Assembly: GCA_005792805.1 (NCBI GenBank)
Contig: SXQV01000157.1
Location: 1-23,311 of the forward strand
Length of the DNA: 23,311 nucleotides
Origin: Methylococcaceae bacterium
GTDB taxonomy: Bacteria; Pseudomonadota; Gammaproteobacteria; Methylococcales; Methylococcaceae
Direction: 5' to 3'
Under the pieces are notes generated by a model. It saw only the letters and a list, made by a program, of their open reading frames with translations. It ran no database searches and had not been told where the DNA came from. Position numbers and translations under genes: made by a program. Positions 8,179-15,178 of the stretch are shown here, piece by piece (position 1 is the stretch's first letter; every line of letters starts with the position of its first letter).

Positions 8179-8218
8179 GGTGGCCACAAAACGGGTAATT
8201 TAGCATTCGATGGCCACC
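8179..8218. repeat. Perfect 8-bp inverted repeat of GTGGCCAC-like palindromes upstream of the epimerase operon
   Basis: GGTGGCCA (8179-8186) and TGGCCACC (8211-8218) are exact inverted copies separated by 24 AT-richer bases. Each arm itself contains the palindrome TGGCCA, and the two palindrome centres are 32 bases apart, about three helical turns. The spacer holds a TAAATT that could be a minus-strand -10. The position, 37-77 bases before the epimerase ATG, would suit an operator pair. Function is unproven. Confidence 0.4.
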
Positions 8219-8418
8219 GGGTGACGGAAAAGCCATGAAAAACCTCGCCCTTTGCTGCCGCCCCACCAGCAAACACGGCGCGATCCCGGATGATTGTCTT
8301 GCCCGATTAGGCAGGCTTGAGGGGGTTGAGATACCATTGCGCTCCCGCTCGGCAGGGCGGTGACGCTTCATAAACGGCACCTCCCGGTGAGCCATTCAAT
8401 TCTTAGAAAGATAGCAGC

Positions 8419-9036
8419 ATGGTTATCCTACGCTTTTTGTTGTTCACGTTAGCCCTGACCATCCTTCAAGCCGCTCAAGCGGAAACAGAGACCTTCTACA
8501 TCGGCGCCAACGGACCCGCTGAGCTCCGAACCGGCCTAGCGAAGAAAGACAAAACCATCAAGTCGCTGGAGTCGGGAACCGCCGTCAAGGTCTTAAAGCT
8601 GAACTCCAGGCTGGGCTATGCCAGGGTAGAACTCGGCAGCGGGGAAACGGGATGGATTGCAAGCCGTTTGATGACCAGCGAAGCGCCGGTCCCGAAGCTG
8701 GATACAGACCCAGCGGCCACCGCGCCAGAAGCACCGCCCAAAACGGCCCCGCAACTGCAAGCCGAGGTAAATCAACTCCAGACCGAACTGATTGCTGTGC
8801 GTCAGGCTTCCGCCAATGTCCTGCGCATCCAGGCAGAGCGGGATCAGCTTCAGGAAAGCGTCATCTCCCAGCGAAAGGAACTGGAAACGGCCCTGCGTGA
8901 TAAAAATGCAATGACCGACGACCAGAAACAGGCCTGGTTTCTGATCGGCGGGGGCGTTCTCCTGGCGGGCATTCTTCTGGGCGTTTTTTTACCCAGACTC
9001 AGTGTGAGACGGCGGAGTCAGTGGAATTCCTTCTAG
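8419..9036 (+). CDS. SH3-domain membrane protein of the YgiM / TIGR04211 type
   Basis: The 205-residue protein has the four-part plan of YgiM-like proteins. A signal peptide ends near QAAQAE (residue 21). A bacterial SH3 domain spans about residues 24-86 (FYIGANGPAELRTG to GWIASRLM). An Ala/Pro-rich linker leads to a coiled coil at about 108-165. One transmembrane helix lies at about 172-192 (WFLIGGGVLLAGILLGVFL), and a short basic tail (RRRSQW) should face the cytoplasm. The role is not established; such SH3 domains often bind cell-wall peptides, so an envelope function is likely. It is preceded by a 276-base divergent gap and by a purine-rich AGAAAGA stretch ahead of the ATG. It stands alone, 62 bases before ilvD. 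Confidence 0.87.
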   Translation: MVILRFLLFTLALTILQAAQAETETFYIGANGPAELRTGLAKKDKTIKSLESGTAVKVLKLNSRLGYARVELGSGETGWIASRLMTSEAPVPKLDTDPAATAPEAPPKTAPQLQAEVNQLQTELIAVRQASANVLRIQAERDQLQESVISQRKELETALRDKNAMTDDQKQAWFLIGGGVLLAGILLGVFLPRLSVRRRSQWNSF

Positions 9037-9098
9037 GCCGAACCCAGCATGCGGCTTCTTTTCATCAAGAATCAACGATACCCAATAATTTTTGAGTC

Positions 9099-10793
9099 AT
9101 GAGCAATAACCAGGACAATACCCGCCGTTTTTCCTCCCAGGTCGTTGACGGTATGGAGCGCGCACCCAGCCGCGCCATGCTGCACGCGGTCGGCTTCACC
9201 GATCAGGATTTTGCCAAGCCCCAGGTAGGCATCGCCTCGACCTGGAGCATGGTGACGCCCTGCAACATGCACATCAACAAGCTGGCCGATGACGCGGCAA
9301 AAGGGGTCGATGGCCATGGCGGCAAGGCGGTAATCTTCAACACCATTACCATCTCCGATGGGATTTCCATGGGAACTGAGGGGATGAAGTACTCACTGGT
9401 ATCCCGCGAAGTCATTGCCGACTCCATAGAAACCGTCGTCGGTTGCCAGGGCTTTGACGGCATCGTGGCGATCGGTGGCTGCGACAAGAACATGCCAGGG
9501 TGCATGATCGGTATTGCGAGACTTAACCGGCCGGCCATCTTCGTTTACGGCGGCACCATTCTGACCGGCTGTCACGGCGAAAAGAAACTCGACATCGTCT
9601 CGGTCTTCGAGGCGGTCGGCGCCCGCGCCAACGACAAGATCGATGACGCCGAACTCAAGGCCATCGAATCCAAAGCCATTCCCGGCCCCGGCTCTTGCGG
9701 CGGCATGTACACGGCCAATACCATGGCCTCCGCGATCGAGGCACTGGGCATGAGCCTGCCAGGAAGCTCCGCGCAGGCGGCTATTTCCAGTGACAAACAG
9801 CGCGACTGTGAACAAGCTGGTGCCCAGGTATTGAAGCTGCTGGAGGCCAACATTCGGCCTCTCGACATCATGACCAAGAAAGCCTTCGAGAACGCCATCA
9901 CCATTGTCATCGCCCTTGGCGGCTCAACCAATGCCGTACTGCATTTACTGGCAATGGCCGACGCTTGCGGCCTTGATCTCAATCTGGATGATTTCACCCG
10001 CATCGGCAAGCGGGTTCCCTTGCTGGCCGATCTGAAACCCAGCGGCAGGTACGCCATGGCGGAGCTGGTCGAAATCGGCGGTATCCAGCCGCTGATGAAG
10101 ATACTGCTGGATGCGGGACTTTTGCACGGCGACTGCCTGACCGTGACCGGCCAGACATTGGCCGAAAACCTGGCGGTAGCGCCCGGTTACCCCGCCGGTC
10201 AGGACATGATCCGTCCACTGGACAACCCCATCAAGAAAGACAGCCACCTGGTCATCCTGCACGGCAACCTGGCCTCCGGAGGCGCTGTCGCCAAGATCAC
10301 CGGCAAGGAGGGTCTGAGCTTCACCGGCAAGGCGCGCGTCTTCGATTGCGAGGAACTGGCACTCAAGGCCATTCTGGATGGCACGGTAAAAGCCGGCGAT
10401 GTTCTTGTGATCCGCTACGAAGGCCCCAAGGGGGGACCTGGCATGAGGGAAATGCTGTCTCCGACTTCAGCCGTTATGGGAAAGGGGCTAGGCAAAGAGG
10501 TCGCGCTCATCACCGATGGCCGTTTCTCCGGCGGCACCCATGGTTTCGTGGTCGGCCATATCACGCCGGAAGCCTATGCAGGCGGAACACTGGCTATTGT
10601 TCATGACGGCGATGAGATTACGATCGATGCTGAAAAGGCGGTGCTTTCACTGCATGTCCCGGACGCTGAAATCCAGTCCCGGCTTGCCGCTTGGCAGCAA
10701 CCCGCACCGCGCTATACGCGGGGTGTGCTTGCCAAATACGCCAAGCTGGTTTCATCCGCATCGGAAGGGGCCGTTACCGACAAGGATCTCTAG
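9099..10793 (+). CDS. ilvD: Dihydroxy-acid dehydratase, short form
   Basis: IlvD dehydrates 2,3-dihydroxy-isovalerate and 2,3-dihydroxy-3-methylvalerate to the 2-keto acids that precede valine and isoleucine, in the cytoplasm. At 564 residues it is shorter than the roughly 616-residue enterobacterial enzyme and resembles the short IlvD group. Cluster and metal-site motifs are clear: TPCNMH with C55, GGCDKNMPG with C128, and GSCGGMYTANTM with C200. The three-cysteine spacing is like that of IlvD enzymes reported to hold a [2Fe-2S] cluster. The C-terminal GGPGMREML and DGRFSGGTHGFVVGH motifs are also present. The ATG start is supported by the normal N-terminus; the ribosome-binding site is weak (TTGAGTC). 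argE follows after 15 bases. Confidence 0.96.
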   Translation: MSNNQDNTRRFSSQVVDGMERAPSRAMLHAVGFTDQDFAKPQVGIASTWSMVTPCNMHINKLADDAAKGVDGHGGKAVIFNTITISDGISMGTEGMKYSLVSREVIADSIETVVGCQGFDGIVAIGGCDKNMPGCMIGIARLNRPAIFVYGGTILTGCHGEKKLDIVSVFEAVGARANDKIDDAELKAIESKAIPGPGSCGGMYTANTMASAIEALGMSLPGSSAQAAISSDKQRDCEQAGAQVLKLLEANIRPLDIMTKKAFENAITIVIALGGSTNAVLHLLAMADACGLDLNLDDFTRIGKRVPLLADLKPSGRYAMAELVEIGGIQPLMKILLDAGLLHGDCLTVTGQTLAENLAVAPGYPAGQDMIRPLDNPIKKDSHLVILHGNLASGGAVAKITGKEGLSFTGKARVFDCEELALKAILDGTVKAGDVLVIRYEGPKGGPGMREMLSPTSAVMGKGLGKEVALITDGRFSGGTHGFVVGHITPEAYAGGTLAIVHDGDEITIDAEKAVLSLHVPDAEIQSRLAAWQQPAPRYTRGVLAKYAKLVSSASEGAVTDKDL

Positions 10794-10808
10794 GTCCGCC
10801 CAAATAAA

Positions 10809-12002
10809 GTGAGCCCAGCCCTTCCCTCCATTCGCAACATGGTGGCTGCACTGATTGGTCAACCCTCGATCAGTTGCGCCGATCGCCGCCATGATCAAAG
10901 TAATCTGGGGGTAATTCACCAATTGGCGGAATGGGCCGAAGGTCTGGGATTCCGGGTGGACATCGATCCGGTAGGCCCCAACAAAGCTAACCTGATCGCA
11001 ACTTTGGGTGCCTCCAGTTCAGCCGACATCACCGGCGGGCTGGTACTCTCGGGACATACCGATACCGTCCCTTGCGACCCTGAGCTGTGGTCAAGCGACC
11101 CATTCACGGCGACAGAGCGCGATGGCCGGATTTATGGTCTCGGCAGTGCGGATATGAAGTCCTTCTTTGCCCTCATCCTGGAGGCGGCTTCCCAGTTTCA
11201 GGCAAAAAACCTGCGGCACCCGTTGATACTGCTAGGCACGGCGGACGAGGAAAGCTCAATGTCGGGTGCGCGACAGCTATTGGCCCAGAACAGGAAACTG
11301 GGCCGGCAAGCCGTTATCGGAGAGCCTACCGGGCTAAAGCCCATCCGTATGCACAAGGGCGTAATGATGGAATCGATCATGGTTCGTGGTCGAGCCGGAC
11401 ACTCCAGCAACCCGGCGCTGGGCGCCAACGCTATTGTGGGCATGCAGGCGGTGATGAGCGAGCTGCTCGTTTTCCAGCAGGCGCTAAAGGATAAATATCG
11501 TAACGCGGCCTTCGAGGTCGACTACCCGACGCTCAATCTCGGCGCCCTCCACGGGGGCGACAATCCCAACCGCATCTGCGGCGCCTGCGAACTGCTGATC
11601 GACATTCGCCCCTTGCCGGGAATGAACATTGATGTGCTACATGAAACGCTGTGTGAGCGACTGGCAAAAACGCTGGAGAGCCATCCGGAATTCACGTTAG
11701 AGGTCAACCGGCTTTTTCCAGGACTTCCCGCCTTCGAAACACCCGCAGACAACGAAATGACTCAAAGCTGTGCAGCGTTCAGCGGTCAACCCGCTGGCGC
11801 CGTGGCCTTCGGCACCGAAGCGCCGTTCCTTGACCAACTGGGCATGCAGACCATCGTCATGGGCCCGGGATTTATCGACCAGGCTCACCAGCCGGATGAA
11901 TTTTTACCACTGGAACATATCCGGCCCGGCGTCGACATCCTGTCCCGGCTCATCCACCGTTACTGCGCCAACTCCAGCCACCAAGCCCGCTTCCACCCAT
12001 AA
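10809..12002 (+). CDS. argE: Acetylornithine deacetylase
   Basis: ArgE, an M20-family zinc hydrolase, removes acetyl from N-acetylornithine to give ornithine for arginine synthesis. The 397-residue protein shows the family metal and catalytic motifs in order: SGHTDTVP (metal histidine and catalytic aspartate), YGLGSADMK (bridging aspartate), TADEESSMSGA (catalytic and metal glutamates), GEPTGLKPIRMHKG, the dimerisation lid with GRAGHSSNP, and a late AFGTEAPF / AHQPDEF pair. The GTG start at 10809 gives a natural N-terminus (LPSIRNMVAALIGQPS); ATG 10839 would remove the first helix residues. It lies 15 bases behind ilvD, so the two are probably co-transcribed. A strong hairpin terminator begins at its stop codon. 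Confidence 0.95.
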   Translation: MSPALPSIRNMVAALIGQPSISCADRRHDQSNLGVIHQLAEWAEGLGFRVDIDPVGPNKANLIATLGASSSADITGGLVLSGHTDTVPCDPELWSSDPFTATERDGRIYGLGSADMKSFFALILEAASQFQAKNLRHPLILLGTADEESSMSGARQLLAQNRKLGRQAVIGEPTGLKPIRMHKGVMMESIMVRGRAGHSSNPALGANAIVGMQAVMSELLVFQQALKDKYRNAAFEVDYPTLNLGALHGGDNPNRICGACELLIDIRPLPGMNIDVLHETLCERLAKTLESHPEFTLEVNRLFPGLPAFETPADNEMTQSCAAFSGQPAGAVAFGTEAPFLDQLGMQTIVMGPGFIDQAHQPDEFLPLEHIRPGVDILSRLIHRYCANSSHQARFHP

Positions 12003-12027
12003 AAAAGCAGCCGAAGGCAGCTTTTTT
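12001..12027. terminator. Bidirectional rho-independent terminator between argE and the mlaC-like gene
   Basis: A six-A run, the arm GCAGCC, a GAA loop, the arm GGCAGC and a six-T run form a near-perfect hairpin with one A-A mismatch. The flanking A and T tracts make it work in either direction. It starts inside the argE stop codon and ends 23 bases from the stop of the convergent gene. Confidence 0.85.
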
Positions 12028-12049
12028 ATGTTCTCGGTCACTCAGGCGC

Positions 12050-12661
12050 TCAGGTCGCGTTATTTTTGGCGTAATCGGTGATTTTCTGCGTCAGCTTGTT
12101 CAGCAAAGCGTCAAAACCCTCCCGATCGATAACACTGGTGTACTGCGCCTTTTTCAACGCCAGATCGCTGATGCCGTCCACCACAATATTGATGATGTGC
12201 CACTGGCCATTGAACTGACCGACAAAATATTCAAACTTGATTGGCTTCTCACTGGGGGCGACAAGGTTGTAACGCAGCAGTATTTTCCCGTTCTTGATGT
12301 CTTGGCTGGACTCAAACTGAAAGGACTCGCCGCCGAACTCCTTGAACTGGGCGGCGTAGGTAGCAATGCTCAAGTCTGTCAGCTTATCCATGAATGCCAG
12401 CTTTTGTGGCTGATCCAGCTTTTTCCAGTGTACGCCCAGCGCAATCAACGATACCGCCTCGAACTCGAATGTCTGCCTAACCACCGGATCAAGCCTCTTG
12501 TACCGGCCCGCATAACCCAGTTTCTGGCCGCCCTTCATCACTTCAACCAGCGTACTGTTCAGCCGATCAACGGGCTTTCGTGCTTCTTCAGGGCTGTCCG
12601 CCAACACGTAGAGCGGCAACAAAAGAAACAGCAAAAAAGCCGGGAAATATCTCGGGGTCAT
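12050..12661 (-). CDS. MlaC / Ttg2D-family periplasmic phospholipid-binding protein
   Basis: The 203-residue protein matches the MlaC/Ttg2 family in length and plan: a signal peptide ending near YVLADS (residue 21), then helical and beta segments including LGYAGRYKRLDPVVRQTFEF, TYAAQFKEFGGESF, a W-H-I-I-N-I-V-V-D-G-I-S motif at the middle of the C-terminal half, and a terminal FDALLNKLTQKI helix. MlaC carries phospholipids between the outer membrane MlaA complex and the inner membrane MlaFEDB transporter. No mlaA, B, D, E or F gene is in the window, so this may be a solitary paralogue; HpnM-like proteins share the fold. GCGAGG eight bases before the ATG supports the start. The gene is divergent from the TonB-dependent receptor across 140 bases. 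Confidence 0.85.
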   Translation of the reverse strand: MTPRYFPAFLLFLLLPLYVLADSPEEARKPVDRLNSTLVEVMKGGQKLGYAGRYKRLDPVVRQTFEFEAVSLIALGVHWKKLDQPQKLAFMDKLTDLSIATYAAQFKEFGGESFQFESSQDIKNGKILLRYNLVAPSEKPIKFEYFVGQFNGQWHIINIVVDGISDLALKKAQYTSVIDREGFDALLNKLTQKITDYAKNNAT

Positions 12662-12780
12662 ACCTCAAGCCTCGCGCAAAAAATGGCGCTCATCCTAGCA
12701 TAATCAGGGGCTTTCACCTCGAATTGAAGCACTCGAACAGACGGGCTTTTTCGGGCGGCGCTTCCCGAATACACCCATGC

Positions 12781-12798
12781 GTGATAGTGTAACATCAC
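12781..12798. promoter_or_regulatory. Candidate Zur-type operator upstream of the TonB-dependent receptor
   Basis: GTGATAGTGTAACATCAC is an imperfect palindrome (six of nine positions match). Its right half, read on the other strand, is GTGATGTTA, which resembles a Zur half-site (ATGTTAT-like). It overlaps a possible extended -10 (TGATAGTGT) and ends three bases before the upstream ATG of a receptor that looks zinc-specific. The match is suggestive only. Confidence 0.35.
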
Positions 12799-12801
12799 CA
12801 C

Positions 12802-15012
12802 ATGAAATCACGAGACTTCCCCGCCATGCGTACATCGTTGTCTTGGCTGCTCCTGTTCGCTCTCCCTCTATCCGCCCATGCCGAGGGAATGGCCGAGAAA
12901 GCTACCGAGATCACCTCCGATAGCCCAACTCCCGCCAAAACCGTTACCCCGAAGAAGAAGGAGAAAAAAAAACCGGCCCAGGACGATAACGAAGAGCAAC
13001 CCCATCAACTTGAAGAAGTGGTGGTGGAGAGCGAACCGCTGGAACGCACCATTGGTAGCCTGGCCAGGCCCGTATCAGTATTGAAAGACGCAGAACTTCG
13101 CCAGCAGATGGCGCCCACCATCGGCGCCACGCTGACGCAGGAGCCCGGCATCAATAGCCAGTCGTTTGGCCCCGGCGTCGGCCAGCCGGTCATCCGCGGC
13201 CTGGCCGGGCCTCGCGTGAGAATCATGGAGAACGGCATCGGCAACAATGATGTATCCAATATCAGCCCCGACCATGCCAACAGTATCGAGCCCTCCCAGG
13301 CCGAGCGCATCGAAATCCTGCGGGGCCCTTCGACATTGCTCTACGGCAGCGGCGCCATTGGTGGCGTGGTTAATGTCATCGACAACCGGGTCCCCGAAAA
13401 GAAGGCTGAAAAACCGATCGGCGGTGCGCTGAACCAAATCTACAACTCGGCTCTCGACGAAACGTCCAGCTCACTGAAACTGGAAGGCGGGGAATCAGAC
13501 GTGGCCTACCATCTGGATGGCTTCTACCGGAACAGCGGCAACGAAATTATCGGCGGCCAGGCCATTGATGAGCCGGCGGCCCGCATGTATGACCCTGCAC
13601 TGGCCGAGGCACCTTATCTGCAAAATACCAACGGGTATGTTCCTAACACTAATGCACGCGCCAAGGGCGGTACGGCCGGCATATCCTGGGTCGGTGACCC
13701 GGGTTATGCCGGGGTCGCCGTCAATTACCTGGAAAACAACTACGGCATTCCCCCCATTGGTATCCCGGGCGAACCAGACATCCGGATTAATCTCTGGCAG
13801 ACCAAATACGATTTTCGCGGCGGGATTGATAACCCGTTCGAGTACGCCGAAAAACTCAAAGTTAAATTTGGTTACACCGACTACAAACATGTCGAAATGG
13901 AGGGCACGGAAACCGGTACCACCTGGAAAAGCGACTCCTACGAGAGCCGTATCGAGCTGACTCACAAACCCATCGGCCCCTTCAAGGGCCAGTGGGGCTT
14001 CCAGTCCGTCAACGGCACCACTTCAGCCACGGGAGAGGAGGCCACGATTCCGCAAACCGGCATCGCCAACTACGGGCTATTCGCGGTTGAAACCCTGGAG
14101 ACTGACCCGCTCATCTATGATTTCGGCTTTCGCATCGAACCACAGAGCGTAACGCCGGATGCCGCCAGTGCTTACGCTGCCCGAAGTTTCCTGCCGGTCA
14201 GCGGATCCCTCTCGGGACTCTGGAAAGTTGATCCCTCCAACAACCTGAGTTTGGCGTTTACCGAATCACAGCGCGGCCCACAGGCGCAGGAACTCTATGT
14301 CAATGGGGCCCATCATGCGACCCGTGCGTTCGAGATCGGCAACCCCAACCTGAACATGGAGTCGTCCTACAATCTGGAGCTGGGCTACACCTTCAAGGAG
14401 GAGTGGATGAACGCCCAATTCAATCTCTTCAATAACTGGGTAAACGACTATATCTACTCCCAGTACACCGGTGAGCTCTATGGTCACGAAGAAGGGGTTC
14501 ACGGCCCCGAGGAGGCAGGGGGCGACCATGACCATGGCGGTGAATTACCCATACTGCAGATTGAACAGGCTAACGCTGTATTCAAGGGTTTCGAAGCCAA
14601 CCTGATGTTTCCCATCATGGAAAACTCCTATGGACTCGTGGATCTGACCCTGTTCGGCGACTACACCCGGGGCACTTTAAGTGCCGGCAATGGCAATGTT
14701 CCTCGCATGCCACCCCTTCGCTTTGGTACACAAATCGATTACGCCAAAGACAAATGGTCGACCTACTTTCGCGTTACACGAGGGCAAGCCCAGGAGTACG
14801 CAGGAGAAAATGAAACCGAGACCTCAGGCTGGGTTTTGATGAATGTCGGCGTTCAGTACGAAGCCAAATCGTTTGCCGACAGCAAGCTGCTGTTCTACCT
14901 CAAGGGCAACAACCTTCTGGATCAGGACATCCGCAACTCCACCTCCTATCTCAAGAACTTCGCCCCCGAACCAGGTCGCGGCGTCCAACTGGGATTCCAG
15001 ATCAGCTATTAG
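12802..15012 (+). CDS. TonB-dependent outer membrane receptor, ZnuD-like (zinc uptake)
   Basis: The 736-residue protein has a signal peptide ending at SAHAE (about residue 27), then an unusual 40-residue charged linker rich in Lys, Pro and Glu. A TonB box (EEVVVES) and a plug domain follow, with GQPVIRGLAGPRVRIMENGI, then NNDVSNISPDHANSIEPSQA and ILRGPSTLLYGSGAIGGVVNVID. The rest is a beta-barrel ending LGFQISY. The plug sequence and length closely resemble ZnuD. A loop with about seven histidines (GHEEGVHGPEEAGGDHDHGG) at about residues 560-580 fits extracellular zinc capture. Energy would come from TonB-ExbB-ExbD, not encoded here. Two ATG starts are possible, 12802 and 12826; neither has a strong ribosome-binding site, and the second gives a more typical signal peptide. 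A Zur-like palindrome just upstream suggests repression by zinc. An A9 tract lies near codon 55. Confidence 0.88.
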   Translation: MKSRDFPAMRTSLSWLLLFALPLSAHAEGMAEKATEITSDSPTPAKTVTPKKKEKKKPAQDDNEEQPHQLEEVVVESEPLERTIGSLARPVSVLKDAELRQQMAPTIGATLTQEPGINSQSFGPGVGQPVIRGLAGPRVRIMENGIGNNDVSNISPDHANSIEPSQAERIEILRGPSTLLYGSGAIGGVVNVIDNRVPEKKAEKPIGGALNQIYNSALDETSSSLKLEGGESDVAYHLDGFYRNSGNEIIGGQAIDEPAARMYDPALAEAPYLQNTNGYVPNTNARAKGGTAGISWVGDPGYAGVAVNYLENNYGIPPIGIPGEPDIRINLWQTKYDFRGGIDNPFEYAEKLKVKFGYTDYKHVEMEGTETGTTWKSDSYESRIELTHKPIGPFKGQWGFQSVNGTTSATGEEATIPQTGIANYGLFAVETLETDPLIYDFGFRIEPQSVTPDAASAYAARSFLPVSGSLSGLWKVDPSNNLSLAFTESQRGPQAQELYVNGAHHATRAFEIGNPNLNMESSYNLELGYTFKEEWMNAQFNLFNNWVNDYIYSQYTGELYGHEEGVHGPEEAGGDHDHGGELPILQIEQANAVFKGFEANLMFPIMENSYGLVDLTLFGDYTRGTLSAGNGNVPRMPPLRFGTQIDYAKDKWSTYFRVTRGQAQEYAGENETETSGWVLMNVGVQYEAKSFADSKLLFYLKGNNLLDQDIRNSTSYLKNFAPEPGRGVQLGFQISY
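12964..12972 (+). repeat. Homopolymeric A9 tract near the 5' end of the receptor gene
   Basis: Nine consecutive A bases encode three lysines at codons 55-57 of the receptor, in a Lys-rich linker between signal peptide and TonB box. It stands in a gene of otherwise moderate to high G+C. A one-base slip would truncate the protein before the plug. Confidence 0.85.
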
Positions 15013-15025
15013 GCCATGCTCCTGA

Positions 15026-15052
15026 CATCGCCAACCCAGGCTCCAGGCGATG
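15026..15052 (+). other. Hairpin in the receptor-purD intergenic region
   Basis: CATCGCC (15026-15032) and GGCGATG (15046-15052) form a perfect seven-base stem with a 13-base loop, 14 bases after the receptor stop. No T tract follows, so it is not a standard terminator; it may stabilise the mRNA end or be part of a rho-dependent site. The rest of the 166-base gap to purD shows nothing I recognise. Confidence 0.4.
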
Positions 15053-15178
15053 CACATTTCTCCATCCATTTGCACCCACGAATCTGCGGGCTGATTGCCG
15101 CTCGCGCCATGGGAAGTTCGCCCAGGATCAAGCAAGCGGTTATCATCACGGCATACTGAACTTTCAATCCACGCACTC

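Noticed and set aside
7639..8238. 199-codon open frame on the plus strand
   Set aside because: Antisense to the epimerase gene, whose motifs are unambiguous.
8379..8392. Small CACC/GGTG hairpin ahead of the SH3 gene
   Set aside because: Four-base stem; no sign of a riboswitch or attenuator.
9035..9062. Weak hairpin with a short T run after the SH3 gene
   Set aside because: The stem is about six pairs including one G-T pair with an 11-base loop; too weak to call a terminator.
12750..12769. TTCGGG / CCCGAA inverted repeat upstream of the receptor gene
   Set aside because: Six-base arms with an eight-base loop are expected by chance, and there is no T tract or known site.
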